Source: Rubellimicrobium roseum (GTDB lineage: Bacteria > Pseudomonadota > Alphaproteobacteria > Rhodobacterales > Rhodobacteraceae). From it: a stretch of 61,623 bases of DNA. Positions 37,725 to 46,639 of the stretch are shown in pieces. The notes beneath the pieces are model-generated. The model was not told the DNA's origin, ran no database searches, and was given only the letters and a program-made list of their open reading frames with translations. How positions within the stretch are numbered: position 1 is the stretch's first letter; each line of letters opens with the position of its first letter. The position numbers and the translations under genes were made by a program. The stretch spans positions 1 through 61,623 of the forward strand of contig NZ_VDFV01000007.1 in the NCBI RefSeq assembly GCF_006152145.1, in the 5' to 3' direction.

Positions 37725-38582
37725 TCAGGCCCGCTTGCGCGTGACGAGGAAGACGCCGGCCAGAAGCACCAGCGTGAAGGCGAGGAGGACGGTGGAGATG
37801 GCGTTGACCTCGGGCGTGAGCGTCCGGCGGAACTGGCCCAGCATGTAGGTCGCAAGCGTGTCCTGCCCGGCGGACTTGACGAACTCGGTGATGACCACGT
37901 CGTCGAGCGAGATGACGAAGGCCAGCATGAAGCCCGCGACGATGCCGGGGGCGAGGAGCGGCAGCGTGATGCGCCGGAAGGCCTGGAGCGGCGTGGCGTA
38001 AAGGTCAGCCGCCGCCAGTTCGAGCCGGCGGTCCAGGCCTTCGAGCCGGGCCCGGATGGGCAGGTAGGCGAAGGGCACGCAGAAGGCCGAATGGGCGAGC
38101 ACGAGATAGCCGAGGCCCTGGTATCCGGTGGCGGCGCGCACCACGCCGAAGACGATGAGGAGCGCCACGGCGGTGACGATCTCGGGCACCATCAGAGGCT
38201 GGTTGATGAAGGCGTAGATGGCCGTGCGGCCCCGGAAGTGGCCCTGGCGGGTGGTGCCCAGGGCGGCCAGGGTGGCGACGGCGGTGGCGATGGTCGCCGC
38301 GAGCGTCGCCAGCACCAGCGAGCGGACGGTCGCCTCCTGCACGGCGTCGTTTTCCCAGGCGTCGCGGTACCAGTGGAGCGAGAAGCCGCCCCAGTCGGAC
38401 ATGGATGGGCTGGCGTTGAAGGAGAAGACCACCAGCGTCAGGATCGGCAGGTAGAGCGCGGCGAAGGACAGGAGCGCGACGGCGGTGAAGCCCGGCAGGC
38501 TCGCGGCCGAGAAGGGGCGGCGCCGGGGGGCGGCGGGCGCGCGGGCGGGGGTGGCGGGGGCCGCGACGCGGATCTCAGTCAT
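37725..38582 (-). CDS. Polyamine-type ABC transporter permease (PotC/PotI family)
   Basis: 285 aa, six membrane helices after a Pro/Ala-rich N-terminus. The EAA-type coupling motif is in LELAAADLYATPLQAFRRIT, followed by LPLLAPGIVAGFMLAFVIS and DDVVITEFVKSAGQDTLATY, typical of PotC/PotI. It overlaps the other permease gene by 8 bp. Confidence 0.87.
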   Translation of the reverse strand: MTEIRVAAPATPARAPAAPRRRPFSAASLPGFTAVALLSFAALYLPILTLVVFSFNASPSMSDWGGFSLHWYRDAWENDAVQEATVRSLVLATLAATIATAVATLAALGTTRQGHFRGRTAIYAFINQPLMVPEIVTAVALLIVFGVVRAATGYQGLGYLVLAHSAFCVPFAYLPIRARLEGLDRRLELAAADLYATPLQAFRRITLPLLAPGIVAGFMLAFVISLDDVVITEFVKSAGQDTLATYMLGQFRRTLTPEVNAISTVLLAFTLVLLAGVFLVTRKRA

Positions 38583-39489
38583 CCCGGCCCTCCTGCGCCA
38601 TGGCGCGCACGTAGACGAGGAGCGCCGCCATGACGACCAGAAGCAGCATCATGGACAGCGCGGCGCCCAGCGGCCAGTTGCGCGCCTGGCCGAACTGAAG
38701 CTCGATGAAGTTGCCGACCATCATGTTCTTGCCGCCGCCCAGCACGCGCGGCACGACGTAGGCGCCGAGCGCCGGGATGAAGACGAGGATGCAGCCCGCC
38801 ACGAGGCCGGGCCGGATGATCGGCAGGATCACCCGGCGCAGGAGCGCCCAGCGGCTCGCGTAGAGGTCGTGCCCGGCCTCGAGCAGGCGCATGTCGAAGC
38901 GGTCGATGGCGGCGTAGAGCGGCAGGACCATGAGCGGCAGGTAGACGTAGGCCATGCCGATCAGCGTCGCCGTGTCCGTGAAGAGGATCTGGAGCGGCTG
39001 GTCGATGAGCCCCAGCCCGAGAAGCGCCGAGTTCAGCAGCCCTTCGTTCCGGATGACCTCCATGATCGCGAAGGTGCGGATCAGGAGGTTGGTCCAGAAG
39101 GGGATGGTGATGAGGAAGAGCCAGAGCGTCCGCGTCCGGGCGGGCCGCGTGGCGATGAACCAGGCGGTGGGAAGCCCGAGGACGAAGGTGATGAGCGTGG
39201 TGGCGAGCGACAGCCAGACCGAGCGCCAGAAGATCTGGATATGCGCGTCGGCGGCGCTGACCGTGCCGTCGAAGATGTCGCGCTGGAAGAAGATCCGGAA
39301 CCAGGCCTCGGCGGTGAAGGGCAGTTCCACGCCGCCGTAGCCGCCCTTGGTCAGGAAGGAGAAGACGAGGACCACGAGGAGCGGCCCCGCCGCGCCGCAG
39401 AGCAGGAGGACGAGGGCGGGGGTCGAGAGAAGCCAGCCGGCGCGGGCCCTTCGCCGCCGCGCCGTCATTTCCGGGGTCGCCATGGTCAT
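38575..39489 (-). CDS. Polyamine-type ABC transporter permease (PotB/PotH family)
   Basis: 304 aa, six membrane helices. Family blocks IPFWTNLLIRTFAIMEVIR and LLEAGHDLYASRWALLRRVI (coupling loop), then IPALGAYVVPRVLGGGKNMM, match PotB/PotH. Starts 3 bp after the end of the ATPase gene and overlaps the downstream permease gene. Confidence 0.88.
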   Translation of the reverse strand: MTMATPEMTARRRRARAGWLLSTPALVLLLCGAAGPLLVVLVFSFLTKGGYGGVELPFTAEAWFRIFFQRDIFDGTVSAADAHIQIFWRSVWLSLATTLITFVLGLPTAWFIATRPARTRTLWLFLITIPFWTNLLIRTFAIMEVIRNEGLLNSALLGLGLIDQPLQILFTDTATLIGMAYVYLPLMVLPLYAAIDRFDMRLLEAGHDLYASRWALLRRVILPIIRPGLVAGCILVFIPALGAYVVPRVLGGGKNMMVGNFIELQFGQARNWPLGAALSMMLLLVVMAALLVYVRAMAQEGRDD

Positions 39490-39492
39490 GCG

Positions 39493-40554
39493 TCAGTCCT
39501 CCAGCACCTGCAGGGCGCCGGGCGCCACGCGCAGGCCCACCGGCATCCCCGGCGCGGGGCCGGGCTCGGCCTGGGGCAGGGAGGGGATGCGGGCCACGAC
39601 CCTGCTTCCGTCCGGGAGGCGTAGGTGCAGGTGGCTGTCGGTGCCGAGATAGGTCGAGCCCTCGACCGTCGCCGGGATCGCCTCGTGGTCGCCGGGATCG
39701 GACAGGCGGAGCTGCTCGGGCCGGATGGCGACCGTGATGGCGCCCGAGACCGTGGTCGGGCCGAGGACCTCGCCGGAGCGGAGGCGGATCTGGCCCGCAT
39801 GGGCGGTGGCCGGAAGGAAGTTCGTCTCGCCGATGAAGTCCGCCACGAAGCGGTTCACGGGACGGTTGTAGATGTCGCGCGGGGGGGCGACCTGGAGAAG
39901 CCGGCCCGCCGACATCACGCCGATGCGGTCGGACATGGTCAGCGCCTCCTCCTGGTCGTGGGTGACGAAGACGAAGGTGATCCCGGTCTCGTGCTGGAGG
40001 CGCTTCAGCTCGGACTGCATCTCCTTGCGCAGCTTGAGGTCGAGCGCCGAGAGCGGCTCGTCGAGGAGGAGGACCTCGGGCTGCGGGGCGAGGGCGCGGG
40101 CCAGCGCCACGCGCTGCTGCTGGCCGCCCGAGAGCGCGTCGGGGCGGCGGTCCGCGAGGGCGTCGAGGCGGACGAGCGCGAGCATCCTGTCGGTGGTGGC
40201 GCGCACCTCGGCCTTGGGGCGGCCCAGCATCTGGAGCCCGAAGGCCACGTTCTGCGCGACGGTGAGGTGAGGGAAGAGCGCGTAGCTCTGGAACACCGTG
40301 TTAACGCGCCGACGGTTGGGCGGGTCGTCGGTGATGTCGCGCCCGCCGAGGAGGATGCGGCCCGCCGTGGGCGTCTCGAATCCGGCGATGCAGCGCAGGA
40401 GCGTGGTCTTGCCGCAGCCCGAGGGGCCGAGGAGGGTGAAGAACTCGCCCCGCGCGACGGTGACGGACACGTCGTCGAGGGCGCGCACGGCATCCGGGCC
40501 GTCGCCGAAGTGCTTGACGACGCTCTGCGCCTCGACGGCGGGGCCCTGGGTCAC
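39493..40554 (-). CDS. potA: Polyamine-type ABC transporter ATP-binding protein (PotA/PotG family)
   Basis: 353 aa from a GTG at 40554. Walker A GPSGCGKTT, signature LSGGQQQRVALARAL, Walker B VLLLDEPLSALDLKLR, then HDQEEALTMSDR. The C-terminal quarter is a TOBE domain (ETNFLPATAHAG, VAIRPEQLRLSD). The start overlaps the amidase stop as GTGA, indicating coupling with that gene. It powers the adjacent permeases. Confidence 0.9.
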   Translation of the reverse strand: MTQGPAVEAQSVVKHFGDGPDAVRALDDVSVTVARGEFFTLLGPSGCGKTTLLRCIAGFETPTAGRILLGGRDITDDPPNRRRVNTVFQSYALFPHLTVAQNVAFGLQMLGRPKAEVRATTDRMLALVRLDALADRRPDALSGGQQQRVALARALAPQPEVLLLDEPLSALDLKLRKEMQSELKRLQHETGITFVFVTHDQEEALTMSDRIGVMSAGRLLQVAPPRDIYNRPVNRFVADFIGETNFLPATAHAGQIRLRSGEVLGPTTVSGAITVAIRPEQLRLSDPGDHEAIPATVEGSTYLGTDSHLHLRLPDGSRVVARIPSLPQAEPGPAPGMPVGLRVAPGALQVLED

Positions 40555-42026
40555 GCCTGCATCTCCCTGTTCTTTTGGGAGGATGCTGCCTCGGCCGGGG
40601 GCCGGTTGTCCAGCGGCGGGCGCCGGTGGAACCAGGGACGGGCCATCTCGACCTCGCGGCAGAGCGCGATCAGCGTTTCGTCGTCGCCGAAGCGCGCGGC
40701 GAGCTGCACGCCGACGGGCAGTCCGTCCTCCGTCCAATGGAGGGGCAGCGAGGCCGCGGGCTGGCCCGAGGCGTTGAACGCCGTGCAGAAGGGCGAGTAG
40801 GGCCAGACGCCCTCGGGGCCGAGGCGGTAGGCGAGATAGTCCTCGGTCGTGTGGGCGAATCGGCCGATGCGGGCGGGCGGCTCGGCCATGACGGGGGACA
40901 GGAGGACGTCGATGCTTTCGAACTGGGCGGCCATGCGGCGGCCATAGGCGTGGATGCGGCCGATGGCGCGGAGGTAGTCCTCGCCCGAGAGGGTGGCGGC
41001 ATGGGCCATGGCGCCGCGCGAGACGGGCTCGACGAGGTCCCTGGGGTCGCGGCCGCCGAGGTCGCCCCGGATCGACAGGGCCGTGCCGCAGGCGACAATA
41101 TCGACCCAGGCGCGGATCATCCCTTCGTGGTCGGCGTCGGGGCGGAAGGGCTCGATATGGTGGCCGAGCGATTCAAGGAGCGTGGCGGCGTCGCGGGCGG
41201 CTTGGGCACAGTCGGGGTGGACGGGCTGGCCGGTGAAGCTCGTGTCGCAGAGGCCGACCCGCAGGCGGCGTGGCGGGCGGGCGATGGCGGCCATGTAGCC
41301 ACGCGCGAGCGGCGGGGCGTGGTAGGGGGCGCCGAGGTCCGGGCCTTCGGTCGCGTCCAGCAGCGCCGCCGTGTCGCGGACCGAGCGGGTCAGATAGCCG
41401 TCGATGGCCATGCCGCCCCAGCCTTCGCCCGCATAGGGGCCGTCGGGCAGGCGCGCGCGGGTGGGCTTGAGGCCGAAGAGCCCGCAGTTCGAGGCCGGGA
41501 TGCGGACCGAGCCGCCGCCGTCCGAGCCGTGCGCCGCCGGGACGATGCCAGCCGCCACCGCCGCGCCCGAGCCGCCCGAGGAGCCGCCGGGCGTGCGGTC
41601 GAGGTTCCAGGGGTTGCGCGTGGGCCCGCCGTAGACGGCGGACTCGGTCGCGGGACCGATGCCGCCCTCGGGCGAGGTGGTCCGGCCGAAGATCACCAGT
41701 CCGGCCGCCTTAAGCCGGGCGACGATGGTGGAGTCCTCGGGATAGGTCTCGTTCGCGAAAAGGCGCGAGCCGGAATGGCTGGGGAAATCCCTCGATTCCG
41801 CGCCCAGGTCCTTGAGGAGGAAGGGCACGCCCCGGAACGGGCCGCGGGGCAGGCCCTTGCGGATCGCCTGCCGCGCGAGGTCCTCCTGCACCAGCACGAC
41901 GGCGTTGAGGGCCGGGTTCAGGGCCCGGACGCGGTCCAGGGCCTCGGTCAGAAGCTCGTCCGGGCTTGCCTGCCCGCTGGCGACGAGCCCCGCCAGGCCC
42001 GTCGCGTCGTGGTCGTCGTAGGTCAT
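40551..42026 (-). CDS. Amidase signature family protein
   Basis: 491 aa. The Ser-cisSer-Lys triad is visible: lysine in [12 protein letters not shown], and [14 protein letters not shown] plus [20 protein letters not shown] carrying the serines. It hydrolyses an amide; substrate not predictable from sequence. It leads the Pot-type operon and overlaps the ATPase gene by 4 bp, suggesting that the imported compound may be an amide or that the amidase acts on a related compound. Confidence 0.88.
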   Translation of the reverse strand: MTYDDHDATGLAGLVASGQASPDELLTEALDRVRALNPALNAVVLVQEDLARQAIRKGLPRGPFRGVPFLLKDLGAESRDFPSHSGSRLFANETYPEDSTIVARLKAAGLVIFGRTTSPEGGIGPATESAVYGGPTRNPWNLDRTPGGSSGGSGAAVAAGIVPAAHGSDGGGSVRIPASNCGLFGLKPTRARLPDGPYAGEGWGGMAIDGYLTRSVRDTAALLDATEGPDLGAPYHAPPLARGYMAAIARPPRRLRVGLCDTSFTGQPVHPDCAQAARDAATLLESLGHHIEPFRPDADHEGMIRAWVDIVACGTALSIRGDLGGRDPRDLVEPVSRGAMAHAATLSGEDYLRAIGRIHAYGRRMAAQFESIDVLLSPVMAEPPARIGRFAHTTEDYLAYRLGPEGVWPYSPFCTAFNASGQPAASLPLHWTEDGLPVGVQLAARFGDDETLIALCREVEMARPWFHRRPPLDNRPPAEAASSQKNREMQA

Positions 42027-42196
42027 GCCATCCCTGCCGGCTGTTCCTTCCCCGAGCCTAGGCAATGGCTCGGGGCGCGGAAGGCCCGACCGCGACAGAT
42101 GACGTCGCGTGAGGGCCTGGGGAAAGCGAACGGTGGGCCGGGAACATTCGGGTGCTTACCCGGTTCGGTGGGCCGACCGTTCAGGAGGAGGCCATC

Positions 42197-42430
42197 ATGG
42201 CGAACCAGCAGACCACCCCCACCCCCCCGCTCCGCGGCTTCGCGGCGATGGACCCCGAAAAGCAGCGCGCCATCGCGAGCAAGGGCGGCAAGGCCTCGGG
42301 GGGCAACTTCAAGAACGATCCCGCCCGCGCCGCGCAGGCGGGCCGCAAGGGTGGCGAGGCCTCGGGCGGCAACTTCGCCCATGACCGCGCCCGCGCGGCG
42401 GAAGCCGGCCGCAAGGGCGGCCAGGCCTGA
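42197..42430 (+). CDS. KGG-repeat stress-induced protein
   Basis: 77 aa, very hydrophilic. Three KGG motifs: IASKGGKASGGNF, AGRKGGEASGGNF, and AGRKGGQA at the C-terminus, with MDPEKQRAI before the first, as in the KGG (Gsi-B-like, PF10685) general stress proteins. AGGAGG precedes the ATG at 42197. Expected role in stress tolerance; mechanism unknown. Confidence 0.88.
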   Translation: MANQQTTPTPPLRGFAAMDPEKQRAIASKGGKASGGNFKNDPARAAQAGRKGGEASGGNFAHDRARAAEAGRKGGQA

Positions 42431-42438
42431 CCATCGAA

Positions 42439-42462
42439 GGGAGGGACCGGCCGGCCCCTCCC
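42439..42462 (+). terminator. Hairpin after the KGG gene
   Basis: GGGAGGG (42439-42445) pairs with CCCTCCC (42456-42462), with a further CCGGCCGG palindrome inside the loop. Located 9 bp after the stop codon. A C-rich run, not a T-run, follows, so termination is only plausible. Confidence 0.45.
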
Positions 42463-42526
42463 GTCCCCCCTTGCGCCGGTCTGTTCTGAGGCGTAGCGCG
42501 GCAGGCGTTCACGATCGGAGCAGGCG

Positions 42527-43741
42527 ATGACGACGACAGTTCGGGGCGTGGGCGGGACATTGTCCACCCAAGGCACGGTCTGGGCCGTGCTGGGCGGGGT
42601 GGCGCTCTGCCATTGCATCAATGACATCATGCAATCCCTCGTGTCGGCGATCTATCCGCTGCTCGAGGAGGAATTCGCGCTGAGCTACGCGCAGATCGGC
42701 TTCCTCACCTTCGCCTTCACGGTGACGGCCTCGGTGCTCCAGCCGCTCGTGGGCGTGGTCACGGACAAGCGGCCCCTGCCGCTGGCGCTGCCGCTGGGGA
42801 TGGGCTCGACGCTCCTGGGTATCGTGACGCTGGCCTTCGCGCCGAGCTATCCGCTGCTCGTGCTGGGGGCGATGCTGATCGGCGTGGGCTCGTCGATCTT
42901 CCACCCCGAGGCCTCGCGCATCGCGCGCGCGGCCTCGGGCGGGCGCTTCGGCACGGCGCAGAGCGTGTTCCAGGTGGGCGGCAACGTTGGCCATGCGGCG
43001 GGGCCGCTGCTGGCGGCCTTCATCGTGGCCCCCTTCGGGCGGCTGAGCCTTTTGTGGTTCACGCTGGGCACGATGCTGGGCATCCACGTGCTGTGGCGCG
43101 TGTCGGACTGGTACAAGCGCCGCCCGGCCCCGCCGCCGCGCGCCGCCCGCGGCACGGACGCGCCGCGCCTGAGCCGCGGCCGGGTCCTGGGCGCGCTGGT
43201 CGTGCTGGGCGTGCTCGTGTTCACCAAGAACGCCTACACCTCGTCGCTGTCGTCCTTCTACACCTTCTACGTGATCGAGCGCTTCGGCCTGACGGCGCAG
43301 CAGTCCCAGCTCATGCTGTTCGTGTTCCTGGGCGCGATGGCGCTGGGCGTGATCCTGGGCGGGCCCATCGGGGACCGGATCGGGCCGCTCGCGGTCATCT
43401 GGGTGTCGATCCTTGGGGTGCTGCCCTTCACGCTGATGCTGCCTTACGCCAATCTCTGGATGTCGGTCGTGCTGACGCTTGTGATCGGGGTGGTGATCGC
43501 CTCGGCCTTCCCGGCGATCCTCGTCTTCGCGCAGGAGCTGGTGCCGGGGCGGGTGGGGCTCATCAACGGCGTGTTCTTCGGGCTCGCGTTCGGCATGGGC
43601 GGGATCGCGGCGGCGGTGCTGGGCGCGGTCGCGGACGCGCGGGGCATCGAGTTCGTCTACCAGATCTGCGCCTGGTTGCCGGCGCTGGGGCTGCTCACGG
43701 TGTTCCTGCCCCGCGGCGTGTTCCAGGGACGGCACGGCTAG
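42527..43741 (+). CDS. MFS transporter, fosmidomycin-resistance (Fsr) type
   Basis: 404 aa with about twelve membrane segments. The N-terminal VALCHCINDIMQSLVSAIYPLL and VGSSIFHPEASRIARAASGG segments are characteristic of the Fsr subgroup of drug efflux transporters, and YTSSLSSFYTFYVIERFGL starts the second half. Native substrate unknown. Convergent with the glucosidase gene, 4 bp apart. Confidence 0.88.
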   Translation: MTTTVRGVGGTLSTQGTVWAVLGGVALCHCINDIMQSLVSAIYPLLEEEFALSYAQIGFLTFAFTVTASVLQPLVGVVTDKRPLPLALPLGMGSTLLGIVTLAFAPSYPLLVLGAMLIGVGSSIFHPEASRIARAASGGRFGTAQSVFQVGGNVGHAAGPLLAAFIVAPFGRLSLLWFTLGTMLGIHVLWRVSDWYKRRPAPPPRAARGTDAPRLSRGRVLGALVVLGVLVFTKNAYTSSLSSFYTFYVIERFGLTAQQSQLMLFVFLGAMALGVILGGPIGDRIGPLAVIWVSILGVLPFTLMLPYANLWMSVVLTLVIGVVIASAFPAILVFAQELVPGRVGLINGVFFGLAFGMGGIAAAVLGAVADARGIEFVYQICAWLPALGLLTVFLPRGVFQGRHG

Positions 43742-43745
43742 GCGA

Positions 43746-45323
43746 TCAGCCCACCCGCGCGATCAGCGCTCCGTTCGGGCCGAGGGTCAGGCGATCTTCG
43801 GCCCATTTCGCGTCTTGGGACAGAAGGGACGCGCCCGCGCCGGGAAGATCGGTGGCGACCGGTTCGGGCGACAGGTTGAAGGCGCAAAGAAGGTCGCCGC
43901 GCCGGAAGGCGAGAATGGGCTCGGGCGTGTGGAGAAACGCGGTGCGTGCGGTGCGCAGCGCAGGCTCGCTCCGGCGCAGGGCCAGCATGGCCTTGTAGGT
44001 GTCGCGCACGGACTGCGGGGCGGGACGGTCGAAGGCGCGGTCGCGCTGGGGGACCTTGATCGGCAGCCAGGGCGAGCCCGTCGTGAAGCCGCCGCCGGGG
44101 GCGTCGCCCTCCCAGACCATCGGCGTGCGGCAGCCGTCGCGGCCCTTGTCCTCGGGCCAGAACGCCTTGCCCTGCGGGTCGATCACCTCGTCGAGCGTGA
44201 GCTCGGTCTGGGTCTGGCCCAGCTCCTCGCCCTGGTAGAGGCAGATCGAGCCCTCGAAGCTGAGGAGCAGCATCGCGCAGAGCCGGGCGAAGCGGTCGGG
44301 GTCGGCGGCGTGCGCCGCCCAGCGCGAGGCGTGGCGCGGCACGTCGTGGTTCGAGAAGGCCCAGCAGGGCCAGCCGTCCGGGGCGAGGCGGTGAAAGCCC
44401 TCGATGGTTTCGCGGAAGAAGGCGGCGGAGAAGCGGTCCTCCATCATCTCGAAGCTGTAGGCCATGTGGAGCCGGTGGCCCGAGGTGTAGTCGCCCATCA
44501 TCTCGATGGGGTGGTGCGCCTCGCCCACCTCGCCCACGGTGACGGTCGCGCCATAGGAGTCCATGAGCGCCCGGACGCGGCCCAGGAAGGCGAGGTTCTC
44601 GGGCTGGTTCTTCGAGTGGACATGGTACTGCATGTCGTAGGTCTTGAAGGCCGGGCGGGCCTTCACGCGGGGATCGGGCAGGTCGTCGCGCAGCAGGCGG
44701 TCATGGAAGTAGAAGTTCACCGTGTCGAACCGGAAGCCGTCCACGCCCCGGTCGAGCCAGAAGCGCAGCGTGTCGAGCGCCCAGTCCTGCACGGCGGGGT
44801 TCCAGAAGTTCAGGTCGGGCTGCGCGACCATGAAGTTGTGCAGGTAATACTGGAAGCGGCGGGCGTCCCATTCCCAGGCTGGGCCGCCGAAGACCGACTG
44901 CCAGTTGTTGGGCGGCGTGCCGTCGGGGCGCGGGTCGGCCCAGACGAACCAGTCGGCGCGGCGGTTGTCACGGCTCTGGCGGCTTTCCTGGAAAAGGGGG
45001 TGGGCCACCGAGACGTGGTTGAGCACCTGGTCGAGGATGACCCGGAGGCCCAGCCGGTGCGCCTCGGCCAGGAGCGTCTCGAAGTCCGCGAGCGTGCCGA
45101 AGAGCGGGTCGATGTCGCAATGGTCCGAGACGTCGTAGCCCATGTCCACCATGGGCGAGCGGAAGATGGGCGACAGCCACACCGCGTCCACGCCCAGGTC
45201 GGCGATCAGCGGCAGGCGGCGCGTGATGCCGCGAAGGTCGCCCACGCCGTCGCCGTCCGAATCCTGGAAGCTGCGCGGGTAGATCTGGTAGGTCACCGAG
45301 CCCCGCCACCAGTCGTCGTTCAT
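43746..45323 (-). CDS. aglA: Alpha-glucosidase, glycoside hydrolase family 13
   Basis: 525 aa. Starts MNDDWWRGSVTYQIYPRSFQ, with GGGAGG upstream of the ATG at 45323. GH13 motifs in order: DQVLNHVSVAHPLF (region I), DGFRFDTVNFYFHD (nucleophile Asp), VTVGEVGEAHHP (acid/base Glu), FSNHDVPRHASR (third Asp). Cytosolic, hydrolysing imported alpha-glucosides such as maltose, sucrose or trehalose. It is divergent from the LacI regulator and part of the alpha-glucoside cluster. Confidence 0.92.
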   Translation of the reverse strand: MNDDWWRGSVTYQIYPRSFQDSDGDGVGDLRGITRRLPLIADLGVDAVWLSPIFRSPMVDMGYDVSDHCDIDPLFGTLADFETLLAEAHRLGLRVILDQVLNHVSVAHPLFQESRQSRDNRRADWFVWADPRPDGTPPNNWQSVFGGPAWEWDARRFQYYLHNFMVAQPDLNFWNPAVQDWALDTLRFWLDRGVDGFRFDTVNFYFHDRLLRDDLPDPRVKARPAFKTYDMQYHVHSKNQPENLAFLGRVRALMDSYGATVTVGEVGEAHHPIEMMGDYTSGHRLHMAYSFEMMEDRFSAAFFRETIEGFHRLAPDGWPCWAFSNHDVPRHASRWAAHAADPDRFARLCAMLLLSFEGSICLYQGEELGQTQTELTLDEVIDPQGKAFWPEDKGRDGCRTPMVWEGDAPGGGFTTGSPWLPIKVPQRDRAFDRPAPQSVRDTYKAMLALRRSEPALRTARTAFLHTPEPILAFRRGDLLCAFNLSPEPVATDLPGAGASLLSQDAKWAEDRLTLGPNGALIARVG

Positions 45324-45354
45324 GAGCGCCTCCCTCATCCTTGCCATGGCTTGT

Positions 45355-45368
45355 CCGAAACGTTTCGG
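45355..45368. promoter_or_regulatory. LacI-family operator between aglA and its regulator
   Basis: Perfect 14-bp palindrome CCGAAACGTTTCGG in the 112-bp gap between the divergent glucosidase and LacI genes. It is 32 bp upstream of the glucosidase start and shares its core with the site upstream of the binding-protein gene, so the neighbouring LacI protein is the natural candidate. Confidence 0.8.
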
Positions 45369-45435
45369 GATGGCAAGCTTCCCGATGGGGCCGAGAGTCG
45401 CGGGCCACGCGACCGGGCGGGCCTTGGGAGGATCC

Positions 45436-46461
45436 ATGACCACGCTCCGCGACCTGAGCCGGCACCTCGGCCTGTCGGTCACGCAGGTCAGCCGCGCGCT
45501 GAACAACCACGCGGACGTGTCCGCCGACACGCGCGAACGCGTGCATCGGGTAGCGCGCGAGCTGGGCTACCAGCCCAACGTCTCGGCCCGGCGGCTCGTG
45601 ACGGGGCGGTCGGGCATGCTGGGACTCGTGCTGCCCGGCATCCCGGCCGAAGCCGAGAACGCCATGTTCGTGCAGATCGTCGGCACGCTGTCGCAGCATC
45701 TTGCCCGGATGGGGCGGCCCTTCGTGCTGCATATCGCCGATCCCGCGGAGGATGTCCTCGACGCCTACCGGCGGCTGACGGCCAGCGGGGCCATCGACGG
45801 CTTCGTGCTGCTGGACCCCGAGATCCGGGACCGGCGCGTGGCCTTCCTGCGGACGGCGGACGTGCCCTTCGTCATCCACGGGCGGATCGAGGAGCCGCAC
45901 GACTATCCCTTCTACGACATCGACAACCGGGGCGTGGCCGAGCGGCTGACGGGGCTGCTGACTGCGGCGGGCCACCGGCGGATCGCGTTCCTCAACGGTC
46001 CGAAGCGGCGCACCTACGCCGTCTCGCGCCTGCATGGCTATCGGGCGGCGCTGGCGCGGGCGGGCGTGGCCGAGGAGGCGGGGCTCCACCGTTTCGGGCC
46101 GATGACGGAAGGCGAGGGACTTCTGGCGGGCGTGGCCCTGTGGGGCGAAGGCGGGCCGCGGCCCACGGCGGTCGTCTGCGGGAATTCGCGGCTTGCGGCC
46201 GGGCTTTTGCGGGCCTTCGACGCGCTGGGCCTGCGGGTGCCGCGCGACGTGTCGGTGGTGGTGCATGACGATGAACTGCCCGGGGTCCGCCCCCAGGCCT
46301 TCGATCCGCCACTGACCGCCACATGGTCGCCGCTCGCGTTGGGCTGGCCGCATCTGGCCCAGATCCTGGCCGCGGCGGTCGACGGGGCGGCGCTTCCGGC
46401 GCTGCAGGTCCAGGGCGAGGTCGGGCTGGTCGAGCGGGCTTCGGTCCGCTCCGTTTCGTGA
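45436..46461 (+). CDS. aglR: LacI-family transcriptional regulator of alpha-glucoside uptake
   Basis: 341 aa. N-terminal HTH: TTLRDLSRHLGLSVTQVSRA, followed by LNNHADVSADTRERV and the hinge region GYQPNVSARRLVTGRS. The rest is a periplasmic-binding-protein-like effector domain (FVLLDPEIRDRR, FLNGPKRRTYAVSRLHGYRA). It should bind the CCGAAACGTTTCGG-type sites on both sides and release on an imported sugar. Repressor role inferred. Confidence 0.9.
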   Translation: MTTLRDLSRHLGLSVTQVSRALNNHADVSADTRERVHRVARELGYQPNVSARRLVTGRSGMLGLVLPGIPAEAENAMFVQIVGTLSQHLARMGRPFVLHIADPAEDVLDAYRRLTASGAIDGFVLLDPEIRDRRVAFLRTADVPFVIHGRIEEPHDYPFYDIDNRGVAERLTGLLTAAGHRRIAFLNGPKRRTYAVSRLHGYRAALARAGVAEEAGLHRFGPMTEGEGLLAGVALWGEGGPRPTAVVCGNSRLAAGLLRAFDALGLRVPRDVSVVVHDDELPGVRPQAFDPPLTATWSPLALGWPHLAQILAAAVDGAALPALQVQGEVGLVERASVRSVS

Positions 46462-46564
46462 CGTCGCCGGGGAAACGGTTCGTTGACGGACCGGGCCGGC
46501 GGCGTAAGTTAGTTCCGAGATCGAGACGCGGCCTGTTGACGCGCCACGCCGGGGCTGCCTATCG

Positions 46565-46580
46565 TCCAAAACGTTTCGGA
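46565..46580 (+). promoter_or_regulatory. LacI-family operator upstream of the substrate-binding protein gene
   Basis: TCCAAAACGTTTCGGA, one mismatch pair from a perfect palindrome, shares AAACGTTTCGG with the aglA-side site. It lies 60 bp before the binding-protein start. A weaker half-like GGAAACGGTTCG occurs at 46481-46492. Confidence 0.75.
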
Positions 46581-46639
46581 TCAACGAATCCGAAAGCAAT
46601 GAGACAGGCGGGCGACCGCCGGCATCCGGGAGGACACAG

